A stretch of 39,954 nt of DNA from JANPLG01 sp964609085 (lineage in GTDB: Bacteria; Armatimonadota; SYMT01), in assembly GCA_964609085.1 (NCBI GenBank), contig CAZSRZ010000043.1, forward strand, positions 1 through 39,954, read 5' to 3'. Positions 24,932-33,263 of this stretch are shown here, piece after piece. Position 1 is the first letter of the stretch. Every line of letters begins with the position of its first letter. Both the position numbers and the translations under genes were made by a program. Under the pieces are notes generated by a model. It was not told the origin of the DNA. It made no database searches and saw nothing but the letters and a program-made list of their open reading frames with translations.

Positions 24932-25147
24932 TCAGGCCTCCCAAGCGCGTCGGAGCGGGCCATCGCTCTCCACCATCCAGCCCACGCCGCGCCGCCGGGG
25001 AGATTTCGCGGTAGAACGGCTCCCGACCTTCTCTTGAACGCCTGACCGCGTCCGTGGGCGAGCCGATGAGGCATGCGCACCATCCGTCGAGCCGCGTCGA
25101 TCGGAAAAATGGTAAACTTATGCGCCCTATCGCGGCGGAGAGAGTCG

Positions 25148-27199
25148 ATGTCGGGGAGCTGGATTCAAGAGCTGAACCCGGAGCAGCGCCAGGCCGCCAC
25201 GCACGCAGGCGGCCCCTTGTTGGTGATCGCCGGTGCGGGCTCCGGCAAGACCAAGACGCTGGCGGCTCGCGTCGCGTGCCTGGTGGAGCGCGGCACTCCT
25301 CCCGAGCGCATCCTGCTGCTCACGTTCACGCGTCGCGCCGCGGCGGAGATGCTGAACCGGGCCGGTCGCCACGTGGGTCAATCAGCCAGCGGGCGTGTGT
25401 GGGGCGGCACTTTTCACGCGACCGCCAACCGCTTGCTACGGCTGTACGGGCGGGCGCTGGGCCTGGCACCCGAGTTCACGGTGATGGATCAGTCGGACAC
25501 CGCTGATCTGATGAATCTGCTCCGGACGGAGCTGAACCTGGGGGAAGGGCGCAAACGCTTCCCCCAGAAGGGGACGCTGGCGGCGATCTACTCGCGCTGC
25601 GTCAACAGCCGCACGCGTGCTCCTGAGGTCGTGAAGCGGCACTTCCCATGGTGCCAGGACTCACTGGACGGGATGCGCGAGATCTTCCGCGCCTATGCCG
25701 AGCGCAAACGGTTGCGCAATGTCCTGGACTACGATGACCTGCTCCTCTACTGGCACGCACTGTGTCGCCTGCCGGACGTCGGTCCCCAGGTCGCGGAGCG
25801 GTTCGACCACATCCTGGTGGATGAATACCAGGACACCAACATCATCCAGTCCGAGCTATTGAAGTGCATGCGGCAGACGAACGACAACCTGATGGTGGTG
25901 GGGGACGATGCGCAGGCGATCTACTCGTTCCGCGCCGCCACCGTCCGCAACATCCTTGACTTCCCGGAGCAGTATCCCGGCACGACGATCGTCCGGCTGG
26001 AGCGCAACTACCGCTCCACTCAGCCGATTCTCGACGCCTCCAACGCGGTGATGCGACACGCGAGCGAGCGTCACACGAAGGAGCTCTACACCGACCGCGG
26101 CGGCTCGATGCTGCCGAGCCTGCGCACCTGCCGGGACGAGGCGGAGCAGTGCGACGCGGTGTGCGAGACGGTGCTGCTGAAGCGCGAGGAGGGGATTGCT
26201 CTGCGGGAGCAGGCAGTGCTCTTTCGAGCCGGGCACCACAGCGATTTGCTGGAGGTGGAGCTGTCTCGCAGGAACATCCCCTTCGTGAAGTACGGGGGGC
26301 TCAAGTTCGTCGAGGCGGCGCACGTCAAGGACATGATCGCCATCCTGCGGTTGGTGGATAACCCTCGAGACGAACTGAGCTGGTACCGAGTGCTGCAGTT
26401 GTTGGACGGAATCGGCCCCGCAGGGGCTCGGAAAATCGCCGCTGGCTTGCTCCACTCGAGCGATGGCGAACCGACGCCCCTGGATCGGCTGCGGGATGCC
26501 GCGCTCCCGGTGCCGGCGTCGGCACGTGAGGAATTCAAAGCCTTTCGCACTCTGCTGCTTGAGACGCTGACGACCGACGAACGGACCCTGCCCCCCGCCG
26601 GTCAGGTTGAGCGCATTCGTCGCTTTTACGAACCGATCTTCCAACGGGTCTACGACAACTCCACCACGCGCCTGCGCGACCTGGATCAATTGGAACAGAT
26701 CGCCGGCCGGTACGCCGAGCGCACCAGCTTTCTGGCGGACCTGACCCTCGATCCGCCCCACTCCACCCAGGACTTCGCGGGTCCGCCTCTCCTGGACGAG
26801 GACTATCTGATCCTCAGCACCATCCACTCCGCGAAGGGGTGCGAATGGGATGTGGTCCACTTGATCCACGTCGCCGATGGGATGATCCCCTCGGACATGG
26901 CTACCGGCGACGAGATCGAGATTGAGGAAGAGCGACGGTTGCTCTACGTTGCCATGACCCGCGCCCGGGATGCACTATGTCTCTACTTCCCTCTGCGCTA
27001 CTATGATCGCCCGCGCAACCACGGGGACCGGCATAGCTACGCGCAGTTGACCCGGTTTATCCCCGAGGCCGACCGCCATCACTACCAGCTCGAGTTGCCG
27101 CTCGCCGCTGCCGGAGCGGACCCGGCGCTCGACCCGGATTTCGACTCCCAGGCCGGCCGCGCGGCCGTCGATGCGCTGATCAGCGATCTGTGGGAGTAG
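25148..27199 (+). CDS. UvrD/Rep/PcrA-type ATP-dependent 3'-5' DNA helicase
   Basis: A 683-residue superfamily 1A helicase. Motifs appear in order: AGAGSGKTKTL (I, near 30), LLTFTRRAAAEM (Ia), VDEYQDTN (II), DDAQAIYSFRAA (III), LERNYRST (IV), STIHSAKGCEWDVV (V) and LYVAMTRARDALCLYF (VI). Length is a little below UvrD (about 720), and the C-terminal Tudor-like tail of UvrD/PcrA is not obvious. It may act in repair or replication-fork restart. The ATG at 25148 has GGAGAG five bases upstream and gives the usual N-terminus before LNPEQRQAA; an upstream ATG at 25073 adds 25 atypical residues. It is convergent with glycerate kinase, overlapping by 20 bases. Confidence 0.95.
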   Translation: MSGSWIQELNPEQRQAATHAGGPLLVIAGAGSGKTKTLAARVACLVERGTPPERILLLTFTRRAAAEMLNRAGRHVGQSASGRVWGGTFHATANRLLRLYGRALGLAPEFTVMDQSDTADLMNLLRTELNLGEGRKRFPQKGTLAAIYSRCVNSRTRAPEVVKRHFPWCQDSLDGMREIFRAYAERKRLRNVLDYDDLLLYWHALCRLPDVGPQVAERFDHILVDEYQDTNIIQSELLKCMRQTNDNLMVVGDDAQAIYSFRAATVRNILDFPEQYPGTTIVRLERNYRSTQPILDASNAVMRHASERHTKELYTDRGGSMLPSLRTCRDEAEQCDAVCETVLLKREEGIALREQAVLFRAGHHSDLLEVELSRRNIPFVKYGGLKFVEAAHVKDMIAILRLVDNPRDELSWYRVLQLLDGIGPAGARKIAAGLLHSSDGEPTPLDRLRDAALPVPASAREEFKAFRTLLLETLTTDERTLPPAGQVERIRRFYEPIFQRVYDNSTTRLRDLDQLEQIAGRYAERTSFLADLTLDPPHSTQDFAGPPLLDEDYLILSTIHSAKGCEWDVVHLIHVADGMIPSDMATGDEIEIEEERRLLYVAMTRARDALCLYFPLRYYDRPRNHGDRHSYAQLTRFIPEADRHHYQLELPLAAAGADPALDPDFDSQAGRAAVDALISDLWE

Positions 27200-28337
27200 C
27201 GCTCAACCGGCCTGCGAGAAAGATCTCCATCACCCTCCGGGCAGCGTCGCTGAGCAGTTCCGGTGCCCGATGCATCGCCTCGTCCTGGGTCATGGGCCGG
27301 GGAATGATACTGAAGAGGGCGTCCAGGCCACCCGCACGATAGTCGCCGACATCGGGCGCGAGTGCACCGGCGATGCCGATGACCGGAACCGAGTGAGCCC
27401 GAGCGCGGGCACCGATGCCGGCCAGCGTCTTGCCGAAGCGGGTGGTCTGACCATCGATGCGGCCTTCGCCCGTCAGCACGAGATCCACTCCGTCCAGCGC
27501 AGCGTCAAAGCCGACGGCGTCGAGCACCAACTCCACCCCTCGTTCCAGCCGAGCGCCGAGAAAAGCAACCAGTGCAAAGCCCAGCCCACCTGCGGCGCCC
27601 GCCCCGGGGATGGTGCTGTCGTCCCGCCCCAGGATGGTGGAGGCGACGCGAGCAAAGTGAGTGAGGGCGGCGTCGAGTCGGCGCACGTCGGCGTCCGAGG
27701 CGCCTTTCTGCGGCCCATAGATGGCCGAGGCCCCGTCCGGACCGGTGAGGGGATTGGTCACGTCGCAGGCCACTGTCAGTTCGACCGCGTCCGGCCGCAG
27801 CATTCGCGAAATGTCGATGTCATCCAGGTCGACGAGCGCCGCGCCGCCCTGGGGCAGGCTCACTCCGGCCGGGTCGCTCAGGCGGGCTCCCAGGGCCTGC
27901 AGCAACCCCGCGCCCGCGTCGTTGGTGGCGCTGCCGCCGATGCCGATCAACACGCGGCTACGTCCGGTCTGCAGAGCTGCCCGCAGAAGCTGACCGGTGC
28001 CGTAGGTGGTGGCCACCAGCGGATCGCGCTGATGGGGAGCGATGCGGGACAGTCCGGAAGCCTCTGCGATCTCCAGGAAGACCGTACGGCCGTCACCGAG
28101 GAGCCCCAGGCGGGCCTCCACGGGCTCACCGAGGGGCCCAATGACGAGATGCGTCTCGAACTCTCCCTTTGTGGCGACCACGAGGGACTCCAACGTTCCT
28201 TCGCCGCCGTCGCCCACTGGCAGCACGACGATATCCGCATCCGGGGCAGCCTTCCGGACACCCCGGGCCATCGCCTCGGCGGCCGCTGTCGACTTGAGGC
28301 TGCCCTTGAAACTATCCGGAGCTATGAGGATCCGCAT
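27180..28337 (-). CDS. Glycerate kinase, GlxK/GarK family
   Basis: A 385-residue type I glycerate kinase. The N-terminus MRILIAPDSFKGSLKST is the signature of the family, followed by LPVGDGGEGTLESL, IGIGGSATNDAGAGLLQALG near 127 and a late LTGEGRIDGQT. The reaction is ATP-dependent phosphorylation of glycerate, usually to 2-phosphoglycerate in this family, in glyoxylate, glucarate and related catabolic routes. The large FAD/Fe-S dehydrogenase in the window could supply related two- or three-carbon acids, but the genes are far apart. The start at 28337 is supported by the conserved N-terminus. Its end overlaps the helicase gene. Confidence 0.95.
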   Translation of the reverse strand: MRILIAPDSFKGSLKSTAAAEAMARGVRKAAPDADIVVLPVGDGGEGTLESLVVATKGEFETHLVIGPLGEPVEARLGLLGDGRTVFLEIAEASGLSRIAPHQRDPLVATTYGTGQLLRAALQTGRSRVLIGIGGSATNDAGAGLLQALGARLSDPAGVSLPQGGAALVDLDDIDISRMLRPDAVELTVACDVTNPLTGPDGASAIYGPQKGASDADVRRLDAALTHFARVASTILGRDDSTIPGAGAAGGLGFALVAFLGARLERGVELVLDAVGFDAALDGVDLVLTGEGRIDGQTTRFGKTLAGIGARARAHSVPVIGIAGALAPDVGDYRAGGLDALFSIIPRPMTQDEAMHRAPELLSDAARRVMEIFLAGRLSATPTDR

Positions 28338-28455
28338 CGCACCAGTAGGTTAACCCATCGCTGGTGCTTTGACGGTCGTGGAGCGCGATCTGGTCGACGT
28401 GGGCTCGCATCCGTCCGCCCGATAGGGGCCGCCGTCCGGCGAACGACTCGCAGAA

Positions 28456-28485
28456 CGGGGGCGGCAGGTCTCCCCGCCGCCCCCG
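28456..28485. terminator. GC-rich hairpin after the Gly/Gln-rich protein gene
   Basis: CGGGGGCGGC and GCCGCCCCCG form a perfect 10-bp stem with a 10-base loop, 23 bases beyond the stop of the minus-strand gene. It lies between that gene and glycerate kinase. No U-run is present. Confidence 0.5.
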
Positions 28486-28508
28486 CGCCGCTGTCTTGCC
28501 GCTCGTGC

Positions 28509-28997
28509 CTACTGGCCGGGGTCGCCGGGCTGGCCGCCCGGGCGCCGCGCCCCACCACCGAAGCCACCGCCGCCCGGCCCACCGGGACCGCCCGGGAAGC
28601 CCTCGGGCATGGGGAGGTCCTTCTTCGCGATCAGGTTCAGCGACCTGGCATCGAAGGAGTACAGCGTGTTGCCGCGCAGGATGTAGACATTCGTCGAGGT
28701 GGCGGTCATGCTCGCGCCGCCGCCCATCCCCGGACCGCCGGGGAAGCCGCCGCCGCCGAAGCCGCCCGGCCCGAAGCCGCCGCCACCGCCCTGGAAGCCG
28801 CCCTGGCCCGGGAAGCCGCCCTGACCCGGACGTCCCTGACCCAGCCCCTGGCCCTGACCCTGACCCTGGCCTTGACCCTGGGCTGGTGGCTGCTGGAACT
28901 GCGCGAAGGCAGAGTAAGAAATCGCCATCGTCACACCCGTGAGGGCGAGGGCACCGAAGGTGACGCCGAGAAGGCGCCGCATGCTGTCGTTCATCAT
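28509..28997 (-). CDS. Secreted Gly/Gln/Pro-rich low-complexity protein
   Basis: About 162 residues. A signal peptide (LLGVTFGALALTGVTMAISYSAFA) is followed by QFQQPPA, a run of Gly-Gln dipeptides and long Gly-Pro-Phe-rich stretches, then a short folded-looking segment NVYILRGNTLYSFDARSLNLI, and again a Gly-rich tail. That central segment resembles one blade of a PQQ- or YVTN-type beta repeat. I chose the ATG at 28997, with AGAGG about eight bases upstream; a GTG at 29003 is too near the ribosome-binding site. The family is not recognised. A surface-exposed or matrix role is suggested by composition only. It lies 185 bp downstream of the TPR gene on the same strand. Confidence 0.7.
   Translation of the reverse strand: MMNDSMRRLLGVTFGALALTGVTMAISYSAFAQFQQPPAQGQGQGQGQGQGLGQGRPGQGGFPGQGGFQGGGGGFGPGGFGGGGFPGGPGMGGGASMTATSTNVYILRGNTLYSFDARSLNLIAKKDLPMPEGFPGGPGGPGGGGFGGGARRPGGQPGDPGQ
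28836..28882. repeat. Tandem CTGACC/CTGGCC-type hexamers encoding Gly-Gln
   Basis: Within the Gly/Gln-rich gene the coding DNA is a slightly diverged array of 6-bp units such as CCTGAC and CCTGGC, encoding alternating Gly-Gln. Such in-frame hexamer arrays tend to change copy number by slippage. Confidence 0.6.
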
Positions 28998-29181
28998 CGT
29001 CACTTCCTCTTGAACAGCCGCTCCCGTCGCCGCAATTCACCACTGCTGCTCGAACGGCCAAACTCTCAGTCTCTTTGACGGCGGGCGAGAGCGACGGTTC
29101 GACCATCAGCACGGCAGCGCGACTCACCAGGGGTCGCGCGCCTCATCCGGGGACACGCCCGCGGGGTTCCTGCGGTCCCGT

Positions 29182-30522
29182 CTAGGGCCGGCTGCGAGCA
29201 GTCCCCAGCACCGCCAGATCGCGCCGTGCCAGTGGCGCATCCCGAGGACAGAACTCCGGGTTCAGGCTCAGAGCGCGTTGGAGCGCGGCCCGGGCTGCCG
29301 GCGCCTGGCCGAGTCTGGCGAGGATGATAGCTCGGTGGAAGTGGAAGGCCGCCTCCGGGGTGTGGCGCTGGACGGCCATGTCCGCGGCGACCAGGGCATC
29401 TTCGAACCGGTGGTTTTTGAACCGGCTCCACGCGAGTCCGTCGGCGGCGTAGACGGTCGGGTACTTGGAATAGGCCTCCTCGGCGAGGGTGAGCGCGGCG
29501 GGCAGGTCACGGTCATGCTCAGCGAGGAACCGGGCAGCCGCGATGGCTCCGTGCGGACCTGTCGGGATGTGCTCCCGCAGTAGTTTCTCCGCACGCGCGA
29601 GTTCACGCTCCCCTTCTTCCCGGCGACCCATTGCCAGCAGCAGATCGCCGAGCAGGGCGGCGGTCTCCGGTCCGGATCCGGCCGCCAGCGCTCTCCGGTA
29701 CAGGCCCACAGCTTCCTCGTGCTGCCCGAGCGACGCCTTCACCCGTCCCAGGGCGGCGAGGAGTTGCCGGCTCTGGGGCCGCTGTTTCAACCCGACAGTC
29801 AGCACCTGCGCGGCAGGGAGGTAAGCCCCCTGCCGCCAGTACATCAATCCCAGTTCCGAGCGGCACCAGGCGATGTCCGACGGAAGGCCCGAGCCCGCCT
29901 CGATGGCTTTCAGCATCAACAGGGTCGCACGACTCGAAGCCCCGTTGAGGTGGAGGAACTTCGCCATCCGGGCGTACGAGCCGAGTCCTGGTCGCAGGTC
30001 CGCCATTTTCCGGTAGCTCTTCCCGGCAGCCTCGTACTCTCCCATCTCGAGCTCGGCATCGCCGCGAACCCCCCAGGCGAAATCGGACTCAGGATCGACC
30101 TCCAGAGCGCCCCGCGCCCAATCGAGGGAGAGCTCAAACTGGTGGCTCTGACCGGAGACCCATGCCATCCCCGCCATGGCGGCGGCGCAGCGGGGATCGA
30201 AGCTGAGCGCCTGACGATAGGCCCAGACGGCGGACGACTGGTCGCGAGGGGCACCACCCTCGCGCGCCAATCCGGCGAGAACATCTCCCAGGGCCGCCCA
30301 GTGGTCCGGATCCCGCGGGCGTAGTCGCACCGCCCGGGCCGCGGCGCTCGTCCGCTTGTCGGCTTCCAGCTCCGGCAGGCTCACTTCCCGGGCGGGCACC
30401 AGCGGCACCGGCAGGGGGCGAGCCCGACCACCCGGCCGAGGGGCCAGGTAGAGAGCCAGTCCGGCGGCTGCCGCTGCGATGCAGACCGCCGCCGTCCGCC
30501 GTAAAACCACTCCGTGCGCCAC
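29182..30522 (-). CDS. Membrane-anchored tetratricopeptide repeat (TPR) protein
   Basis: A 446-residue protein with a single N-terminal membrane segment or signal anchor (TAAVCIAAAAAGLALYLA) and then several TPR-like helical pairs: WAYRQALSFDPRCAAAMAG, SLDWARGALEVDPESDFAWG, VGLYRRALAAGSGPETAALLG, and a last unit near LQRALSLNPEFCP. TPR proteins scaffold protein complexes. The start at 30522 is GTG. On the minus strand it lies just downstream of the DUF4331 gene; if the N gap between them is artefactual, the two are only about 30 bp apart and likely cotranscribed. The function is unknown beyond scaffolding. Confidence 0.87.
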   Translation of the reverse strand: MAHGVVLRRTAAVCIAAAAAGLALYLAPRPGGRARPLPVPLVPAREVSLPELEADKRTSAAARAVRLRPRDPDHWAALGDVLAGLAREGGAPRDQSSAVWAYRQALSFDPRCAAAMAGMAWVSGQSHQFELSLDWARGALEVDPESDFAWGVRGDAELEMGEYEAAGKSYRKMADLRPGLGSYARMAKFLHLNGASSRATLLMLKAIEAGSGLPSDIAWCRSELGLMYWRQGAYLPAAQVLTVGLKQRPQSRQLLAALGRVKASLGQHEEAVGLYRRALAAGSGPETAALLGDLLLAMGRREEGERELARAEKLLREHIPTGPHGAIAAARFLAEHDRDLPAALTLAEEAYSKYPTVYAADGLAWSRFKNHRFEDALVAADMAVQRHTPEAAFHFHRAIILARLGQAPAARAALQRALSLNPEFCPRDAPLARRDLAVLGTARSRP

Positions 30523-30550
30523 CGTCTGCGTCTTACCGCGGAGCCTGCCA

Positions 30551-30605
30551 GCCTAGTCGTTGATGCCCGAGTCCTTGCTGTGGCGGGCGCCGGCGTGCGG
30601 CGTCG
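30551..30605. repeat. Left copy of a 55-bp sequence flanking the N gap
   Basis: These 55 bases, starting GCCTAGTCGTTGATGCCC and ending GCGGCGTCG, are identical to 30706-30760 on the other side of the unknown bases. This copy repeats the last codons of the DUF4331 gene, including its stop. Confidence 0.95.
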
Positions 30606-30705
30606 NNNNNNNNNNNNNNNNNNNNNNNNNNNNNNNNNNNNNNNNNNNNNNNNNNNNNNNNNNNNNNNNNNNNNNNNNNNNNNNNNNNNNNNNNNNNNNN
30701 NNNNN
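30606..30705. other. Assembly gap of 100 N
   Basis: One hundred undetermined bases placed between two contig ends. Because both flanks carry the same 55 bp, the ends probably overlap and the real gap length is likely zero or very small. Confidence 0.98.
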
Positions 30706-30760
30706 GCCTAGTCGTTGATGCCCGAGTCCTTGCTGTGGCGGGCGCCGGCGTGCGGCGTCG
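30706..30760. repeat. Right copy of the 55-bp sequence flanking the N gap
   Basis: Identical to 30551-30605. This copy is the true 3' end of the DUF4331 coding sequence, whose minus-strand TAG lies at 30708-30710. Confidence 0.95.
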
Positions 30761-32234
30761 CGGCGTAGGGGAACACCTGATTGTAGACGGCATCGTTGGC
30801 CGCCACGTTATCGCCGAGCAGGGTGATCGCCGTGTAGGATGGGCCGGAGGCGATGGCCGTCAGCGCGATGTCCACCACATCATCACCCAGCCGTCGGCCG
30901 TTCGGCCAACCTCCGGGCACGGTGCTCGGGACTCCACTGATCTTTGCCAGATCACCGCCGATGAAGGTCAGCCGGCTGAAGCCTGGTTGCCCCGACAGCG
31001 AGACGGGGTCGGTTGCGGTGTTCACACGGAGCACGTCGGCACCGGTGCCCGGCCCGAGCAGGATCGCCTTCAGGTCGGCTCGGCCGGAAGTGACGAACGC
31101 GGTGCCGTAGACCGCGTTGATCAGCCTTCCCAGCTCCGGCTCCTCCGCGTAGCGCACGATCCGGCTGTCCTGAGTCGGGCTGTTGCGGTTGTATCTATCC
31201 TTGTCCCGGAGAGCCACGAGGACCTCGTTGACGAGTGGGTTACCCAGACGATTGACCTGGATCCACGGCCCGGACGTGCTCGGATCGCGCTTGTCGGAGA
31301 GCTGGGTCACCCGCGGCCGGCTCACCGAGGCGTAGACGCCGCACCCCACCTGAGCCCCGCCGATGAGGCCGGGCATCGTGTACTCCATATGGGGGACCTT
31401 CTCCAGTGGGATTTGCATCGCGAAGGTGAGGACGTTGAACCCCTTGAACCCATCGACGCCGTTGCCGTCCTGCCCAAGTCCGTCCCCGATGTTCCCGTTG
31501 TTGTCCAGGATGCGCGGGTCCAACAGATCGAAGATGGCCGGGGTGTCCGCATAGAAGCCGTCCTCTCGCGGTCCCGCAAACACCACTTCCCCGGTGTTCA
31601 ATGGGTGGATCGCCCCGAGGGTGTACGGGTCCAACTGCAGGAAGGTGATGGCGCCCGAGATGGCCGCACCGGTGGAATTGTCGTTGTACAGCGGCGTCGT
31701 CCGCCTGCCGAGGTTCGGGACGGCGGTGATCAGACCTTGCCCCACCGCGCGAGTGCGCCGGCCGGTCGTCACTTGCACGCCGTACGCCTGAGTGTAGTTT
31801 CTGTGCGCGTCGTCATTCCCGAGGATGGGACCGACGTCCGCCCCGACGCCGTAGGAAAGGATGGAACCTGGATTCTTGAGACCGGGCGTGGTGACCGGAT
31901 TCACATCCGAGAATCTGAAGTCGTAACGGCGGAGGTCATCCCCGGTGATGGGGTGCGTGAGGTGGATGCTGTAGAGCGCATCGTCCGCGAACCGGTCGTA
32001 AATCACCCCGTCCCCCGGCTCGGAGAAGGGCCGGACGTTGACCACCACGTTCAGAACCTTGTCGCTCGAGTCGTAACGCGTCCCGATAAAGGCGTAGACA
32101 TCGGTGAGATTGGCCTGCGGATCCTGCTTGATCAGCGGCGCATCGCTGTGGCTGGAGGGCTGGGCGGGCTGCGCCGCCAGGCAGAGAACACCCACGACGA
32201 GCGGGAGAAGGCAAAGGCGAGGCGAAATCTTCAT
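30708..32234 (-). CDS. Secreted DUF4331-family protein
   Basis: A 508-residue protein. A signal peptide (LCLLPLVVGVLCLAAQPAQP) is followed directly by SSHSDAPLIKQDPQANLTDVYAF, the hallmark start of DUF4331 proteins. The body includes FSDVNPVTTPGLKNPGS and VSRPRVTQL, and ends in a region with LGDDVVDIALTAI typical of the family C-terminus. The function is not established. Similar genes are, to my knowledge, often found beside TPR protein genes, as here. The ATG at 32234 has AGGAAG eight bases upstream; the open frame extends to 33200, antisense to the phosphoesterase gene, with no family character. It is divergent from the metallophosphoesterase gene. Confidence 0.92.
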   Translation of the reverse strand: MKISPRLCLLPLVVGVLCLAAQPAQPSSHSDAPLIKQDPQANLTDVYAFIGTRYDSSDKVLNVVVNVRPFSEPGDGVIYDRFADDALYSIHLTHPITGDDLRRYDFRFSDVNPVTTPGLKNPGSILSYGVGADVGPILGNDDAHRNYTQAYGVQVTTGRRTRAVGQGLITAVPNLGRRTTPLYNDNSTGAAISGAITFLQLDPYTLGAIHPLNTGEVVFAGPREDGFYADTPAIFDLLDPRILDNNGNIGDGLGQDGNGVDGFKGFNVLTFAMQIPLEKVPHMEYTMPGLIGGAQVGCGVYASVSRPRVTQLSDKRDPSTSGPWIQVNRLGNPLVNEVLVALRDKDRYNRNSPTQDSRIVRYAEEPELGRLINAVYGTAFVTSGRADLKAILLGPGTGADVLRVNTATDPVSLSGQPGFSRLTFIGGDLAKISGVPSTVPGGWPNGRRLGDDVVDIALTAIASGPSYTAITLLGDNVAANDAVYNQVFPYAATPHAGARHSKDSGIND

Positions 32235-32377
32235 AGATCCAACTTCCTGAACTACCGCGAGGGGCAACTCACCCGCGAGGCGTCCGTTGATACGACGCTC
32301 GACTGCAGCCCAGCAGACCGATTCCCCGCACAGCCATGTTCTTCTAACGCGCAGAATCCCCTCGCACAAGTGCCCCC

Positions 32378-32406
32378 TTGTCCGGCGTCTGAGGGTGAGG
32401 CACAAT
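32378..32406 (+). promoter_or_regulatory. Candidate sigma-70 promoter for the phosphoesterase/amidohydrolase genes
   Basis: TTGTCC (32378-32383) and CACAAT (32401-32406) are separated by 17 bases, each matching four of six consensus bases. The start point would fall about 14 bases before the ATG at 32427, which lacks a clear ribosome-binding site. Confidence 0.35.
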
Positions 32407-32426
32407 AACGGGTCGCCTCCCCACCC

Positions 32427-33263
32427 ATGCCAAATCCTGATCTCCGGACCATCCTTGCCGGCGTTGCCGCCGCCGGCGCCGCGGGCCTCGCCCTCTACGG
32501 GTTTCTGATCGAGCCCACGCGGATCGAGGTCACGCACCATGACCTGCCTGTGTCGGATCTCCCGCGGGAATGGGAAGGCCGTCGCGTGGTGCAACTGAGC
32601 GACCTCCACTACGGTGATCCGCGCTCGGACTGGGTCTTCCGTAGGGCCGTCGAGATCGCCAACGCCCTGGAACCCGATCTCGTCGTGCTGACGGGGGACT
32701 ACATCATGGAGCACGCTCACGAAGCAGGGCCGGCTCTGCGGCACCTCTCCGGTTTGCGGAGCCGCTTCGGCGCAGTCGCGATCCTTGGGGACCACGACTT
32801 CAACCTCCAGACCAAGGCGCTGACGCCGGGTGTGGTGGAGGGAATGAGCGAGGCGGGTATCCCGGTACTGCGGAACAGGGGGATCACACTGCCCGGGGGC
32901 CTGAGACTTGCGGGAACCGATCCGGAAACAAACCGCGTCCGCCGGGCGGACCTGCGGGCGGCTCTCGACGATCTCGGCGCGATGCCGCACCTGCTGCTCA
33001 GCCACAATCCGGACATGATCTTGCAGGCGGAAACCATGGGCGTGCCGATGATCCTGGCGGGTCACACCCACGGTGGTCAGGTCGTGGTTCCCGGTTACGG
33101 CCCCCCCATCACCCATTCCGTCACGGGCAGGGCGCACGCATCCGGGTGGTCGAGCCGGGGGGGGACGACGATGTATACCAGCCGCGGACTGGCGAGCCAC
33201 TACTCCATCCGATTCCTTTGTCGCCCCGAGGTTCCCGTGTTTCGTCTCCGTCGCTGCGGATGA
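32427..33263 (+). CDS. Membrane-anchored calcineurin-like metallophosphoesterase
   Basis: A 278-residue protein with an N-terminal membrane segment (about 8-27) and a phosphoesterase domain: VQLSDLHYG (55-63) with Asp59 and His61, GDYI with Asp91, LGDHDF near 120, LLSHNPD with His193, and AGHTHGGQV (211-219). The third motif is normally GNHD; here it is GDHD, so the Asn metal ligand is Asp. The layout is that of YkuE/YaeI-type enzymes, which hydrolyse phosphodiester or nucleotide-lipid bonds at the membrane; LpxG is a lipid A pathway relative. It is followed by an amidohydrolase gene with an ATGA overlap, so the two are translationally coupled. Confidence 0.9.
   Translation: MPNPDLRTILAGVAAAGAAGLALYGFLIEPTRIEVTHHDLPVSDLPREWEGRRVVQLSDLHYGDPRSDWVFRRAVEIANALEPDLVVLTGDYIMEHAHEAGPALRHLSGLRSRFGAVAILGDHDFNLQTKALTPGVVEGMSEAGIPVLRNRGITLPGGLRLAGTDPETNRVRRADLRAALDDLGAMPHLLLSHNPDMILQAETMGVPMILAGHTHGGQVVVPGYGPPITHSVTGRAHASGWSSRGGTTMYTSRGLASHYSIRFLCRPEVPVFRLRRCG

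Noticed and set aside
23543..25045. 500-codon plus-strand frame across marC and the Gfo/Idh/MocA gene
   Set aside because: Antisense to two recognised families; no motif of its own.
25080..25147. Promoter before the helicase gene
   Set aside because: TAAACT at 25113-25118 looks like a weak -10, but no -35 element is seen at 16-18 bases.
28836..28882. Hexamer array as a CRISPR or other spaced repeat array
   Set aside because: The units are adjacent without spacers and are in frame within a coding sequence.
27270..29078. 602-codon plus-strand frame across the glycerate kinase and Gly/Gln-rich genes
   Set aside because: It is an antisense shadow of two minus-strand genes with good evidence.
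30735..32408. 557-codon frame on the plus strand across the DUF4331 gene
   Set aside because: It is antisense to a clearly recognised gene; its residues are not protein-like and it lacks any motif.
32235..33200. N-terminal extension of the DUF4331 frame to 830 codons
   Set aside because: The signal peptide and the family start at 32234 are clear, and the extension lies opposite the phosphoesterase gene.
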